Assembly: GCA_050732635.1 (NCBI GenBank)
Contig: JBOHRE010000010.1
Span: 1-53,082, forward strand
Origin: JBOHRE01 sp050732635
GTDB lineage: Bacteria > Gemmatimonadota > Gemmatimonadetes > Longimicrobiales > RSA9
Direction: 5' to 3'
DNA length: 53,082 nt
Positions 43,896-51,664 of the stretch are shown piece by piece (position 1 is the stretch's first letter; the number at the start of each line of letters is the position of its first letter). The notes under the pieces were generated by a model. It saw only the letters and a list, made by a program, of their open reading frames with translations, was not told where the DNA came from and made no database searches. Position numbers and translations under genes: made by a program.

Positions 43896-44995
43896 CGCGG
43901 CTCCAGCCAGCGGGAGTACGCGAGCCCGCCCGTGCCATCGCCCGCGTAGTGGAAGACGCGCAGGAGCACACCGCGGCCGCGCAGGATGTCGAGGCGCATG
44001 AAGCCGCTGCGGTTCTGGCTGTTGAAGTAGCTCTCGCGCAGTCGAACGGCGCACGATGTCTTCGGGTCCGAACCCGCACCGCTGACCAGCAGGTAGGCGA
44101 CACTGGGCCCGCCGCGCAGCACCTGCAGGTTGTGGTCGTGTCCGGCCGCATAGACCAACGGCGGCTGGGCGCTGAACGCCGCCTCGATGGAGTCGCGCAG
44201 CGTGCGGTTCGGCTTCGAGATGATGTCCTGCGTGCGGCCGCCGAAGCGGCGAAAGGGTCCGGTGGTGCTGCAGTAGCCACCATGGCTGCCGCCGGTCATG
44301 AGCGGGTGGTGGCCGGCCACGACCACAACGCGGCCGTCCTGATCCGTCCGGATCTGCTCGCGCAGCGCGGCCGTGACCGTAGCGAAATTTCCGGTGCAAT
44401 CGGAGTCCGCATCGCGCACGATGTACTCGTGCAACCACCATTGCGTGTCGAACATGACGAGCCGGAGTCGGCCGACGTCCACCGTAACCGGGCCGGGGCA
44501 GCCGTTGCCTGGCAGCATGCGGACGTCGCGGCCGGCGGCCAGCTCGGCGATCAGTCGTTCCTGGAGCCGAATCGAGTAGAGCCCGAAGGCGGTCTCGCCG
44601 GCCCAATCATGATTGCCGGGCAGGAAGATGCCGCGCGCGTCGTGCGGCACCGCGCTGACCTGTGCCTCCAGCCTGCGGCGCGAGTCCGCCCACTCCGCGT
44701 GGCCCTCCTCCGGCAGCCCTTCCGGGTACACGTTGTCGCCGAGGAAGAGGATGATCGTGCGCTCGGCCGCGGACATCGCCTGTGCCTCCAGCGAGTCCAG
44801 CGGTGCGCCGACCTCATGCGGGTCCGGCTCGCCGGCATCGCCGATGAGAAGCAGCGTGGTCTCGATCTCCGCGGGCGCGAGTGGCTCCGTGACCATGCGT
44901 GGCTGACAGCCGGAGGCGACGGCCAGCAGCAACGCCCATTGCCCGGCCATGCGCGTGCCGTCACGAACTCGCCGGCGCTTCGTCTTCACTGGCAC
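43892..44995 (-). CDS. metallophosphoesterase lipoprotein
   Basis: A 367-residue calcineurin-like phosphoesterase. The signal ends AVASGC (Cys 30), a lipobox. Metal-binding blocks: IGDAGE (D53), FLGDNVYPEG (D87), LPGNHDW (N128, H129), AGHHPL and AAGHDHNLQV, the order seen in purple-acid-like and 5'-nucleotidase-like enzymes. The expected reaction is release of phosphate from monoesters in the periplasm. The GTG at 44995 is supported by GGGGAGA 4 nt upstream; an ATG at 44950 would still keep the signal. It diverges from the phytase-like gene across 74 nt, so the two may share control. Confidence 0.88.
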   Translation of the reverse strand: MPVKTKRRRVRDGTRMAGQWALLLAVASGCQPRMVTEPLAPAEIETTLLLIGDAGEPDPHEVGAPLDSLEAQAMSAAERTIILFLGDNVYPEGLPEEGHAEWADSRRRLEAQVSAVPHDARGIFLPGNHDWAGETAFGLYSIRLQERLIAELAAGRDVRMLPGNGCPGPVTVDVGRLRLVMFDTQWWLHEYIVRDADSDCTGNFATVTAALREQIRTDQDGRVVVVAGHHPLMTGGSHGGYCSTTGPFRRFGGRTQDIISKPNRTLRDSIEAAFSAQPPLVYAAGHDHNLQVLRGGPSVAYLLVSGAGSDPKTSCAVRLRESYFNSQNRSGFMRLDILRGRGVLLRVFHYAGDGTGGLAYSRWLEPR

Positions 44996-45069
44996 GATCT
45001 CTCCCCGATTCCTCCGGCAGAGGGGCCTGCGCCGGGCGAAGCAGGTCTCATGCCGATACCATACTGCGT

Positions 45070-46116
45070 ATGACTAGGAACGCCGTCCCTAGCCTTGTTC
45101 TCGCTGTCGCCGCAGGCTGCGGCGGTCCGAATGCCACCCTACCGGGCGTCGCGGTCGTCCAGGAAACGTTCGTCAGCCGGCGGCAGCTGCTCGGCAATCT
45201 GGATTCCCCAGCGATCTGGCATGGACCGGCCGGCGAGGCCTGGGTCCTGGTCACCTCGAAATGGCGGCATCGGCTCGAGGTCTACGACGGCGCGACCGGC
45301 GAGCATCTGCAGACGGTCGGCCGCGGCGGCGCCGGGGCCGGCGAGTTTCGGCGGCCGAACGGCGTTGCAGTCGTCGGCGATCTCGCGCTCGTGGTCGAGC
45401 GCGACAATGCTCGCGTCCAAGTCCTGCGCCTTCCGGACCTCGAGCCCATCGGAAGCTTCGGCGAAACGCTGCGGCGGCCGTACGGAATCGCAGTGCTGGA
45501 GCGGGGGCCGGACAGCGTGGAGGTATTCGTCACCGACGACTACGAGGCCGCCGGCGGCGGACCGCCGGCCGACCACGAGCTGGGCGAGCGTGTCAAGCAC
45601 TACCTCGTGACCACGCGTGGCGGGCAGGTGTCGGCGCTCTACCGCGGCGCTTTCGGTGACACCGCGGGTGCGGGCCGGCTCGGCAAGGTCGAGTCGCTCG
45701 CGGTCGATGCCGATGCGGGGCTGCTGCTCGTGGCCGACGAGATCGCGCGCGACGTCAAGGTCTACGACGTGAGCGGCACGTTCACCGGGCAAGTCCTCTG
45801 GCAGGGCGTGATCGAGAACGACCCGGAGGGGATTGCACTGTACGCCTGCGGCCAGGACGAGGGCTACTGGATCGTGGCGGACCAGCACCGCACGACGAAC
45901 CGGTTTCGCGTCTTCGACCGGCGAAGCCTCGCGCCCCTCGGCGCATTCATGGGGAGGACCGTACGCCAGACCGACGGCATTGCGCTGACGCAGCGACCGG
46001 TCGGCGCCATGCGATCCGGGTCGCTTTACGCGATGGACCGAGATCGGGCGTTGGCCGCCTTCGACTGGGGCGATGTTGCGGCCGCGCTCGGTCTCCGATC
46101 CGACTGTAGACCGTAG
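45070..46116 (+). CDS. phytase-like beta-propeller lipoprotein
   Basis: A 348-residue lipoprotein: signal MTRNAVPSLVLAVAAGC with Cys 17 as lipobox. The rest matches beta-propeller (3-)phytase-type repeats: LDSPAIWHGPAGEAWVLVTS, RRPNGVAV, NDPEGIALYACG, YWIVADQHRTTNRFRVFDR and TDGIAL, where Asp/Glu side chains bind Ca2+ in the family. It could release phosphate from phytate or similar inositol phosphates; whether all catalytic sites are intact needs a structural alignment. The ATG at 45070 is chosen because the longer frame begins inside the divergent gene. Its stop lies 2 nt from the convergent surface-barrel gene. Confidence 0.75.
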   Translation: MTRNAVPSLVLAVAAGCGGPNATLPGVAVVQETFVSRRQLLGNLDSPAIWHGPAGEAWVLVTSKWRHRLEVYDGATGEHLQTVGRGGAGAGEFRRPNGVAVVGDLALVVERDNARVQVLRLPDLEPIGSFGETLRRPYGIAVLERGPDSVEVFVTDDYEAAGGGPPADHELGERVKHYLVTTRGGQVSALYRGAFGDTAGAGRLGKVESLAVDADAGLLLVADEIARDVKVYDVSGTFTGQVLWQGVIENDPEGIALYACGQDEGYWIVADQHRTTNRFRVFDRRSLAPLGAFMGRTVRQTDGIALTQRPVGAMRSGSLYAMDRDRALAAFDWGDVAAALGLRSDCRP

Positions 46117-46118
46117 CG

Positions 46119-48773
46119 TCAGAAGGAGACGCCTCGCTGCAGGTAGACACGGTTCTGCTCGCCGCGGGCGAATGCGAGGCTGAACGCCTGTCCGAGCGCG
46201 TCGAGCCATACGCCACCGCCGATGCCGACGTGCCACCCGCCTTGGCTTTGCGACTCGTACCAGACGCGGCCGGCGTCGGCGAGCCCGAACACGCCGAGCC
46301 GCCAGCGTACGAAAAGCGGCAGTGTGCCGACGGGCACGCGCAGCTCGGCCGATCCGAACGCGGACGTTTCGCCAGTGAAGCGTCGCCAACGGTACCCGCG
46401 GACGGTCTCCCGCCCGCCAATTCCGGGAGCGTGCTGCATGGGGAAGGTGCCGGATGCGAACGCGCTGCCGGCGCGCAGGGCCAGGTGCGTGCCGTCGCCG
46501 GGCAGCGGCAGGTAGGCCGACCCGAGCGCGGCCGCGGTGCCGAACGATTCCGCCACATCCAGGAGTGGCGGGTAGGCGGCGAGCTCCGCCTGTAGCGTCC
46601 AGCCGCGGTCGGGCACCGCGCCGCTGCCGGTGAGGTCCAGCTCGAGCCCGAGTCGCGCGCCCAGTCGGCCGCCAGCGTCGCGGCCGCGCGCGGCCTCGGT
46701 GGCGAACGGCGATCCCGGTGGCGGCTCGGCCTGGCTCCAGGCCGCGACGGGTCCCGCCTCCAGCCGCCCGACCAGCGGGCGCAGACCCGGCAGCACGTCC
46801 GCCTCCTCGCGCAGCTCGCTGGCGAGGCCCTCCCTCGCGCGCCAGCCGATGTGCCAGACCAGCGCCGGTGCGACGACGATCTGGTCCTGATCGACCAGCC
46901 CCTCGGCGTCGTCGAGCGGTGGCGTGTCGTTGCCGAAGCCGTGGAACCGGATCGCCTCGAATTGCGTGGCGCGCGCCGCCAGCGTCAGCGCCATGGGCGA
47001 GTTCTCCAGCCGGTAATCGGCATCGATCGTGACGCCCAGCCCACCGCTGCCGAGTCCCACCAGCAGACTCCCGCCGGCGTCCCAGTGGTGCGGCAGCCGG
47101 CGGAACCCATAGCGGCGGAAGCTGGGACCGAAGCCGACGATCACGCCGGCGCGGTCGGCGTAACCGAGTACCGGCCCCCAGCCGGTGCTGCCGCCCCAGT
47201 CGGGGCTCCACGCGCCGTCCAGCCGCAGGCCGCCCAGCTGCTCCGGCGGCACCCATTCGCGGATGCTCACCCGCGTGTCGTTATCCGTGACGAACTCGTT
47301 GTCGCCTGCCGAATCGTAGAAGTGCGTCGCGCCGCCACCTGCGGAGTCCGCGAGCACGTCGTCCCCGCCGCCCCCGATCACGCGCACGCGGATGGCTTTG
47401 GATGCGGAGCCGGTGATCACGGCGCTGTCGTCAGCGTCGTGCAGGTAGATGCGGACCTCGTTCGTCTCCACCGGCAGGAACGTGCGCTGGTAGAACGGCT
47501 CCACGCCGTCCGACGCGAGTCGCTCCGGTCCGCCAATCGTCACCGTGACGCGGCCATCGGCGTGCCGAACCACCGACGCCCTGTCGGACTCGTCGGTGCC
47601 GTGCACGTCCACCTCGCCGGCGAGCCACTCGTAGAACTCGAGCGCGACGGCAGGCAGCTGGTCGCGGCGCGCTCTCAGCCCTTCGCGCAGCCGCGCCGCT
47701 GCGTCGGTCTGCCCGCGCCAGCGATGCGGCAGCTCGCCGATCACGCGCTCGATCACCTCATCGCTGATGGACTCCTGAACCTGCAGCGCGACCTCCTCGA
47801 CGGCGCGCCGGGTCAAACGCTGCAGCAGCCTGCGGTCCAGGTCGTGGCTGGTGTAGGTCAGCCCCTCGAGCGAGTAGGTCGATCCGAACGCGATCAGCTT
47901 CGGATAGAGCGGCCGGACGACGTGCTCGATCAGCAAGCCGCGGGCATCCATGAAGGCGCGATCCCGATCGCGGGGCAGCGGCCGCCAGTGATAATCGCCA
48001 TCCTCGCCGTAGCGGGCGAAGCGTACGTTGTCCAGCGTGCGGTCGGTGTCGTTGATCATGAAGTCGACGAGCCGCACCGCCACGAACTCGCGCTCGTCGA
48101 GTCGGTGCATGCGGCTGGCGCGGATGTCGTCGAGGAAGTTCCCCGCGTTCTTGATCTTGCGCGATCCGGCGAAGCCCGGCTCATCATCCGGCGCCTCCTG
48201 AGGACTCAGCTCGACCGTGCCCAGCATGCCGGCGAACGAGTCCTGATACACGCCCAGGCGGGGCTCGTCGGGCATGATGTACAGCGCCGGCTCGACGTGC
48301 AGCACGTCGATCGCGTCCAGTAGCGGCGGAACCAGCAGTGGCGCTGCCGGGAACAGGGAGCTGACGTTGTCCTGCACCAGCGCGGCGGCGGTCGTGCCCC
48401 TGAGCGAGGGCGGCATCGCTTGGATGGCCGGGAACTTGTTCACGGAGCGGAAGCGGTACTCGCGCCAGCCGTCCTCCTCGATCAGGTGCAGCGTGATGCT
48501 CTGGTGGCCACCGCCCCGCTCCTGGAACTCGAGCCCGCCCGCGTAGCGACTCATGTCGAATACCGGCACGTCGACCGGCGTCAGCCACACCTGCCGCCAG
48601 CCACTGCCCAGGAGCGTGCGGGCGAGCCCGCCCGCCTGGTATTCCGGCCCCGGTGCGACGGTGACCACAATGTCGCGTGTGGACGGCGCTGGCGTTATGG
48701 CCTGCGCGGTGGCGGTCGCAGGTGCGACCAACAGCACGACGGCCCCTAGCACACGACGCCGCACCCTGTTCAT
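46119..48773 (-). CDS. surface barrel protein (BamA/TamA-like) with kinase-like N-terminal region
   Basis: An 884-residue outer-membrane protein. Signal peptide MNRVRRRVLGAVVLLVAPAT then A-x-A. Residues about 55-290 match a region that, in Bacteroidota, follows a metallophosphoesterase domain in one long protein: WRQVWLTPVDVPVFDM, ERGGGHQS, FRSVNK, then NDTDRTLDN (241-249) and LPRDRDRAF (266-274). The last two resemble the catalytic and metal motifs of CotH/HipA-like kinases. From about 560 the protein is a beta-barrel of the bacterial surface antigen type (GIGGRETVRGYRWRRF near 795 is the 'RGY' motif), ending in FARGEQNRVYLQRGVSF. The ATG at 48773 gives the signal peptide. Confidence 0.82.
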   Translation of the reverse strand: MNRVRRRVLGAVVLLVAPATATAQAITPAPSTRDIVVTVAPGPEYQAGGLARTLLGSGWRQVWLTPVDVPVFDMSRYAGGLEFQERGGGHQSITLHLIEEDGWREYRFRSVNKFPAIQAMPPSLRGTTAAALVQDNVSSLFPAAPLLVPPLLDAIDVLHVEPALYIMPDEPRLGVYQDSFAGMLGTVELSPQEAPDDEPGFAGSRKIKNAGNFLDDIRASRMHRLDEREFVAVRLVDFMINDTDRTLDNVRFARYGEDGDYHWRPLPRDRDRAFMDARGLLIEHVVRPLYPKLIAFGSTYSLEGLTYTSHDLDRRLLQRLTRRAVEEVALQVQESISDEVIERVIGELPHRWRGQTDAAARLREGLRARRDQLPAVALEFYEWLAGEVDVHGTDESDRASVVRHADGRVTVTIGGPERLASDGVEPFYQRTFLPVETNEVRIYLHDADDSAVITGSASKAIRVRVIGGGGDDVLADSAGGGATHFYDSAGDNEFVTDNDTRVSIREWVPPEQLGGLRLDGAWSPDWGGSTGWGPVLGYADRAGVIVGFGPSFRRYGFRRLPHHWDAGGSLLVGLGSGGLGVTIDADYRLENSPMALTLAARATQFEAIRFHGFGNDTPPLDDAEGLVDQDQIVVAPALVWHIGWRAREGLASELREEADVLPGLRPLVGRLEAGPVAAWSQAEPPPGSPFATEAARGRDAGGRLGARLGLELDLTGSGAVPDRGWTLQAELAAYPPLLDVAESFGTAAALGSAYLPLPGDGTHLALRAGSAFASGTFPMQHAPGIGGRETVRGYRWRRFTGETSAFGSAELRVPVGTLPLFVRWRLGVFGLADAGRVWYESQSQGGWHVGIGGGVWLDALGQAFSLAFARGEQNRVYLQRGVSF

Positions 48774-48904
48774 CCTCGGAGCTTCTCCCCGTCGACCGGG
48801 CCCGCCACCGGCGGGCACCCCGACGTCGCCGTGCCAGAACCGTTCCAGAGCCGTCGCCGGCGCACTATTCTGTACCTCGACCACTGTCCCCCACGAGGTG
48901 AGGC

Positions 48905-49420
48905 ATGCTGCGACCCGACCGCTCCGAGTACGCCGAGTACTATGACCGTTACGCGTCGCTCGTGCCCGATGGCGACATCGGGGCGACGCTCGCGAGCCAG
49001 TTTCCGGTGACGCGCGGCATGCTCGCCGCCGTCCCGGCCGACCGGGAACGCTGGGCCTACGAGCCGGGCAAGTGGTCGTTTCGCGAGGTGGTCGGCCACC
49101 TGGCCGATGCCGAGCGCGTGTTCGCGGACCGTGCGCTCTGGATCGCACGCGATCCGGACACGCCGCTGCCCTCGATGGAGCAGGACCTGTGGGCATCGAA
49201 CAGCAGTGCGCGAGAGCGGCCGCTCCCTGACCTGCTCGACGAGTGGGCTGCCGTGCGTGAGGCCACGGTCGCACTGGTGCGCGGCCTCGACGACGTCGCC
49301 CTGGCGCGCACCGGCACCGCGTCGGGCGTGCGCTTCACCGTGCGCAGCTTTCCCTGGATCATCGCCGGTCACGAGCTGCACCACCGCCGCATCCTGCGCG
49401 AGCGCTACGGTCTGGGCTGA
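48905..49420 (+). CDS. DinB-family protein
   Basis: A 171-residue four-helix DinB/YfiT-fold protein. Metal-binding His residues are visible in FREVVGHLADAERVFADR (first His) and IIAGHELHHRRIL (two His), the usual triad. ERWAYEPGKWSFREV is the conserved 'yapgkWSv.evl.Hl.d' segment. DinB members include metal-dependent thiol transferases and damage-inducible proteins; the specific role here is unknown. Ribosome site GAGGTGAGG lies just before the ATG. Confidence 0.93.
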   Translation: MLRPDRSEYAEYYDRYASLVPDGDIGATLASQFPVTRGMLAAVPADRERWAYEPGKWSFREVVGHLADAERVFADRALWIARDPDTPLPSMEQDLWASNSSARERPLPDLLDEWAAVREATVALVRGLDDVALARTGTASGVRFTVRSFPWIIAGHELHHRRILRERYGLG

Positions 49421-49480
49421 TCGCCCGGCATCGTCCCGTTCGAGCGACGTGGCGGTGCCATGCGCGCGCGGCCGGCGGCT

Positions 49481-50350
49481 TCAGGCGCCCGCGCCGAATT
49501 CGCTCGCGTGATCACGCGCGAAGTCGCGGATCGTGCGCGGCGGCCAGTCGAGGATGCGCGCGAGACGGTCGGAGACCTTCGCTGTCGGGCCGCCGGCTTT
49601 CTGATAGGCCGCGATCGCGAGTGTCGCGTCGATCGTGGGTGGCGGCACGCCACGCGCTTCCAGCCGTGCACGCGCCTCCGGCATCGCGATGGGCTGGTAG
49701 CGCACGTCCGCGCCAGTGACCTCGGACAGCGCCGCGGCGAGTTCCGCGTAGCCGACCGCCTCGCCGCCGGTGAGGAAGTATTTCGCGTTCGTGTGCGCGT
49801 CCGGGTGCAGTAGCGCCTCGGCCGCGACCGCTGCGATGTCGCGCGTATCGATGAAGGGCACGCGCCCGTCGCCGATCGGCGAGTAGATGATGCGCTCGGC
49901 GCGTACCGACTCGGCTACATCGCCCAGCCAGTTCTGCATGAAGGCATGCGGTCGCAGGATCGTCCACGTCATAGCCGACTGCTGCAGCGCCTGCTCGACC
50001 TCCCAGTGCTCGCGCGCGATCGTCGAGTTCGAGTGATTCGACGCGCCGAGCGCCGACAGCTTGACCACGTGCTCGACTCCCAGGCTCTCGGCCGCGCGCA
50101 GCACAGCGATCTGAAGTCTGCCGAAACCCGGTGTGTTGTCGGTGAGCAGGAAGAGGCGGGTCGTTCCGGCGAGCGCGGGCTCGAGCAACGCCGCGTCTCG
50201 GAGATCCGCCTGCAGCCATACGACGCCCGACAACGGCCGTATGCCGCGCGTGTTGCGGAACACAGCGCGCGTCGGCGCGCCGGCGTCGCTCAGCAGACGC
50301 ACCAGCTCACTGCCGATCGTGCCGGTGCTACCCGTGACCGTGATGACCAT
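49481..50350 (-). CDS. NmrA-type NAD(P)-binding oxidoreductase
   Basis: A 289-residue Rossmann protein with the dinucleotide motif GSTGTIGS at 7-14 right at the N-terminus. Middle strands VEHVVKLSALGASNHSNSTI and AREHWEVEQALQQSAMTWTI lead to LRPHAFMQNW, the NmrA/QorB-type 'RP..fm.n' motif. FIDTRDIAAVAAEAL and YFLTGGEAVGYAELAAALS are the usual C-terminal segments. It may reduce quinones or act as an NADP sensor. It is convergent with the dinB gene and divergent from the cyclase gene. Confidence 0.9.
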   Translation of the reverse strand: MVITVTGSTGTIGSELVRLLSDAGAPTRAVFRNTRGIRPLSGVVWLQADLRDAALLEPALAGTTRLFLLTDNTPGFGRLQIAVLRAAESLGVEHVVKLSALGASNHSNSTIAREHWEVEQALQQSAMTWTILRPHAFMQNWLGDVAESVRAERIIYSPIGDGRVPFIDTRDIAAVAAEALLHPDAHTNAKYFLTGGEAVGYAELAAALSEVTGADVRYQPIAMPEARARLEARGVPPPTIDATLAIAAYQKAGGPTAKVSDRLARILDWPPRTIRDFARDHASEFGAGA

Positions 50351-50426
50351 CGCGATTCCCGTCAGTACACATACGCGTCGGTGCGCATCCTTTCCACCGC
50401 GCCGGCCGCCGGGTTATCGTGGGCTC

Positions 50427-51629
50427 ATGTCCCGGCTCGACGCCAGCCAGCGGGCCAAGCTCCCCGACAGCGCCTTCGCCTACGTCGATTCTCGCGGCCG
50501 GCGGCGGCTGCCGATCCACGACGAGGCGCACGTGCGCAACGCGCTGTCTCGGTTCAGTCAGGTTGCGTTCGAGGACGACGCCGCGCGTGAGAGAGCGCGC
50601 AAGCGGCTGCTGCGGGCGGCCAAGAAGTACGGCATCGTGCCCATCGGCTTCGTCACCGGCCAGCTTCAGTCGGAGCGGAAGCACGCGACGGCGGGTCGGC
50701 TGGTGATCGAGCTGGGTCGCAGCGGCGCGCCCGGCGAGCTCGAGCAGCGGCTGCGCAGCGTGCTCCGGGATCCGACGCTGGCCGTGCTGCACTGGTCGGA
50801 GACGTCCGGCGCGTACCTCGACGGCGCCGGAAAGCCCGTCCCGTTGCCCGCCGAAGGCGACCCGCGCGTGGTGACCTATCTCGAACGCCACGGCCGGCCG
50901 ATGACTGCGCTCGTGCACGACCCGGCAGTGCTGGAGGATCCGGATCTGGGCGAGACCGTGCTGGCCGCCGTGCGCTTCGTGGTCGAGCACGACCGCGCCT
51001 ACGGCGAGGTTCGCGCCACGGCGACCTCCGCGGCCGTACTGCCGACCGGCTTCGTCACGCTGCTGATGACCGACATCGAGGGCTCGACCGCGATCCTGCA
51101 TCGCCTGGGCGATCGCTACCGCGACCTGCTGAACGACGTACGGGGAATCCTGCGCACGGCCGTCTCGCGCGCCGATGGCCGCGTGATCGACGCGCGCGCC
51201 GACGATTTCTTTGCGGTGTTCGAGCGCGGGGCCGACGCGGTCGAGGCGGCGACGGCGATGCAGCGCGCGCTCGCCGAGCGCCGCTGGGCGGAGGGGCTCG
51301 AGGTCCGCGTGCGCGTGGGGATCCACAGCGGCACGCCGACGCTGACCGACGTCGGCTACATCGGGCTGGCGGTGCACACCACGGCGCGCGTCTGCGCGGC
51401 GGCGCACGGCGGTCAGATCGTGGTTTCGGGCGAGACCAGGACGGTCATCGGCAAGTCGATCCCTGCGGGGGTCCGGCTGCGCAGCCTCGGCCGCCATCGC
51501 CTGCAGGGCCTGCCCGAACCCGAGCCGCTGTTCCAGGTCCAGGCGGAAGGACTGCTCGCCCGCTTCCCGGCGCCGCGCACGGAGGGGCGGGCGCCGGCGA
51601 GGTCCGCAGGCAAAGGCGCGCGCAGCTGA
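50427..51629 (+). CDS. DUF6582-sensor-class III nucleotide cyclase chimera
   Basis: A 400-residue soluble protein with three parts. Residues 8-75 match DUF6582 (KLPDSAFAYVDSRGRRRLPI then HDEAHVRNALSRFSQV), a module otherwise seen in phage-type proteins. Residues about 90-205 match a sensor segment known from actinobacterial histidine kinases (DPTLAVLHWSETSGAYLDGA, then MTALVHDPAVLEDPDL). Residues 210-385 are a class III cyclase: metal Asp 216 (TDIEGST), Asp 259 in ARADDFFAVF, Arg 321 in AVHTTARV with His 317 replacing the usual Asn. An actinobacterial-type origin or shared family is possible. The ATG at 50427 starts directly before DUF6582. Confidence 0.88.
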   Translation: MSRLDASQRAKLPDSAFAYVDSRGRRRLPIHDEAHVRNALSRFSQVAFEDDAARERARKRLLRAAKKYGIVPIGFVTGQLQSERKHATAGRLVIELGRSGAPGELEQRLRSVLRDPTLAVLHWSETSGAYLDGAGKPVPLPAEGDPRVVTYLERHGRPMTALVHDPAVLEDPDLGETVLAAVRFVVEHDRAYGEVRATATSAAVLPTGFVTLLMTDIEGSTAILHRLGDRYRDLLNDVRGILRTAVSRADGRVIDARADDFFAVFERGADAVEAATAMQRALAERRWAEGLEVRVRVGIHSGTPTLTDVGYIGLAVHTTARVCAAAHGGQIVVSGETRTVIGKSIPAGVRLRSLGRHRLQGLPEPEPLFQVQAEGLLARFPAPRTEGRAPARSAGKGARS

Positions 51630-51636
51630 GGGCCAG

Positions 51637-51663
51637 CGGCTCGAGCTGTCATGGTGCGAGCCG
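51637..51663. terminator. hairpin between convergent cyclase and MATE genes
   Basis: CGGCTCG (51637-51643) pairs with CGAGCCG (51657-51663) across a 13-nt loop, inside the 35-nt gap between two convergent genes; likely bidirectional. Confidence 0.45.
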
Positions 51664-51664
51664 G

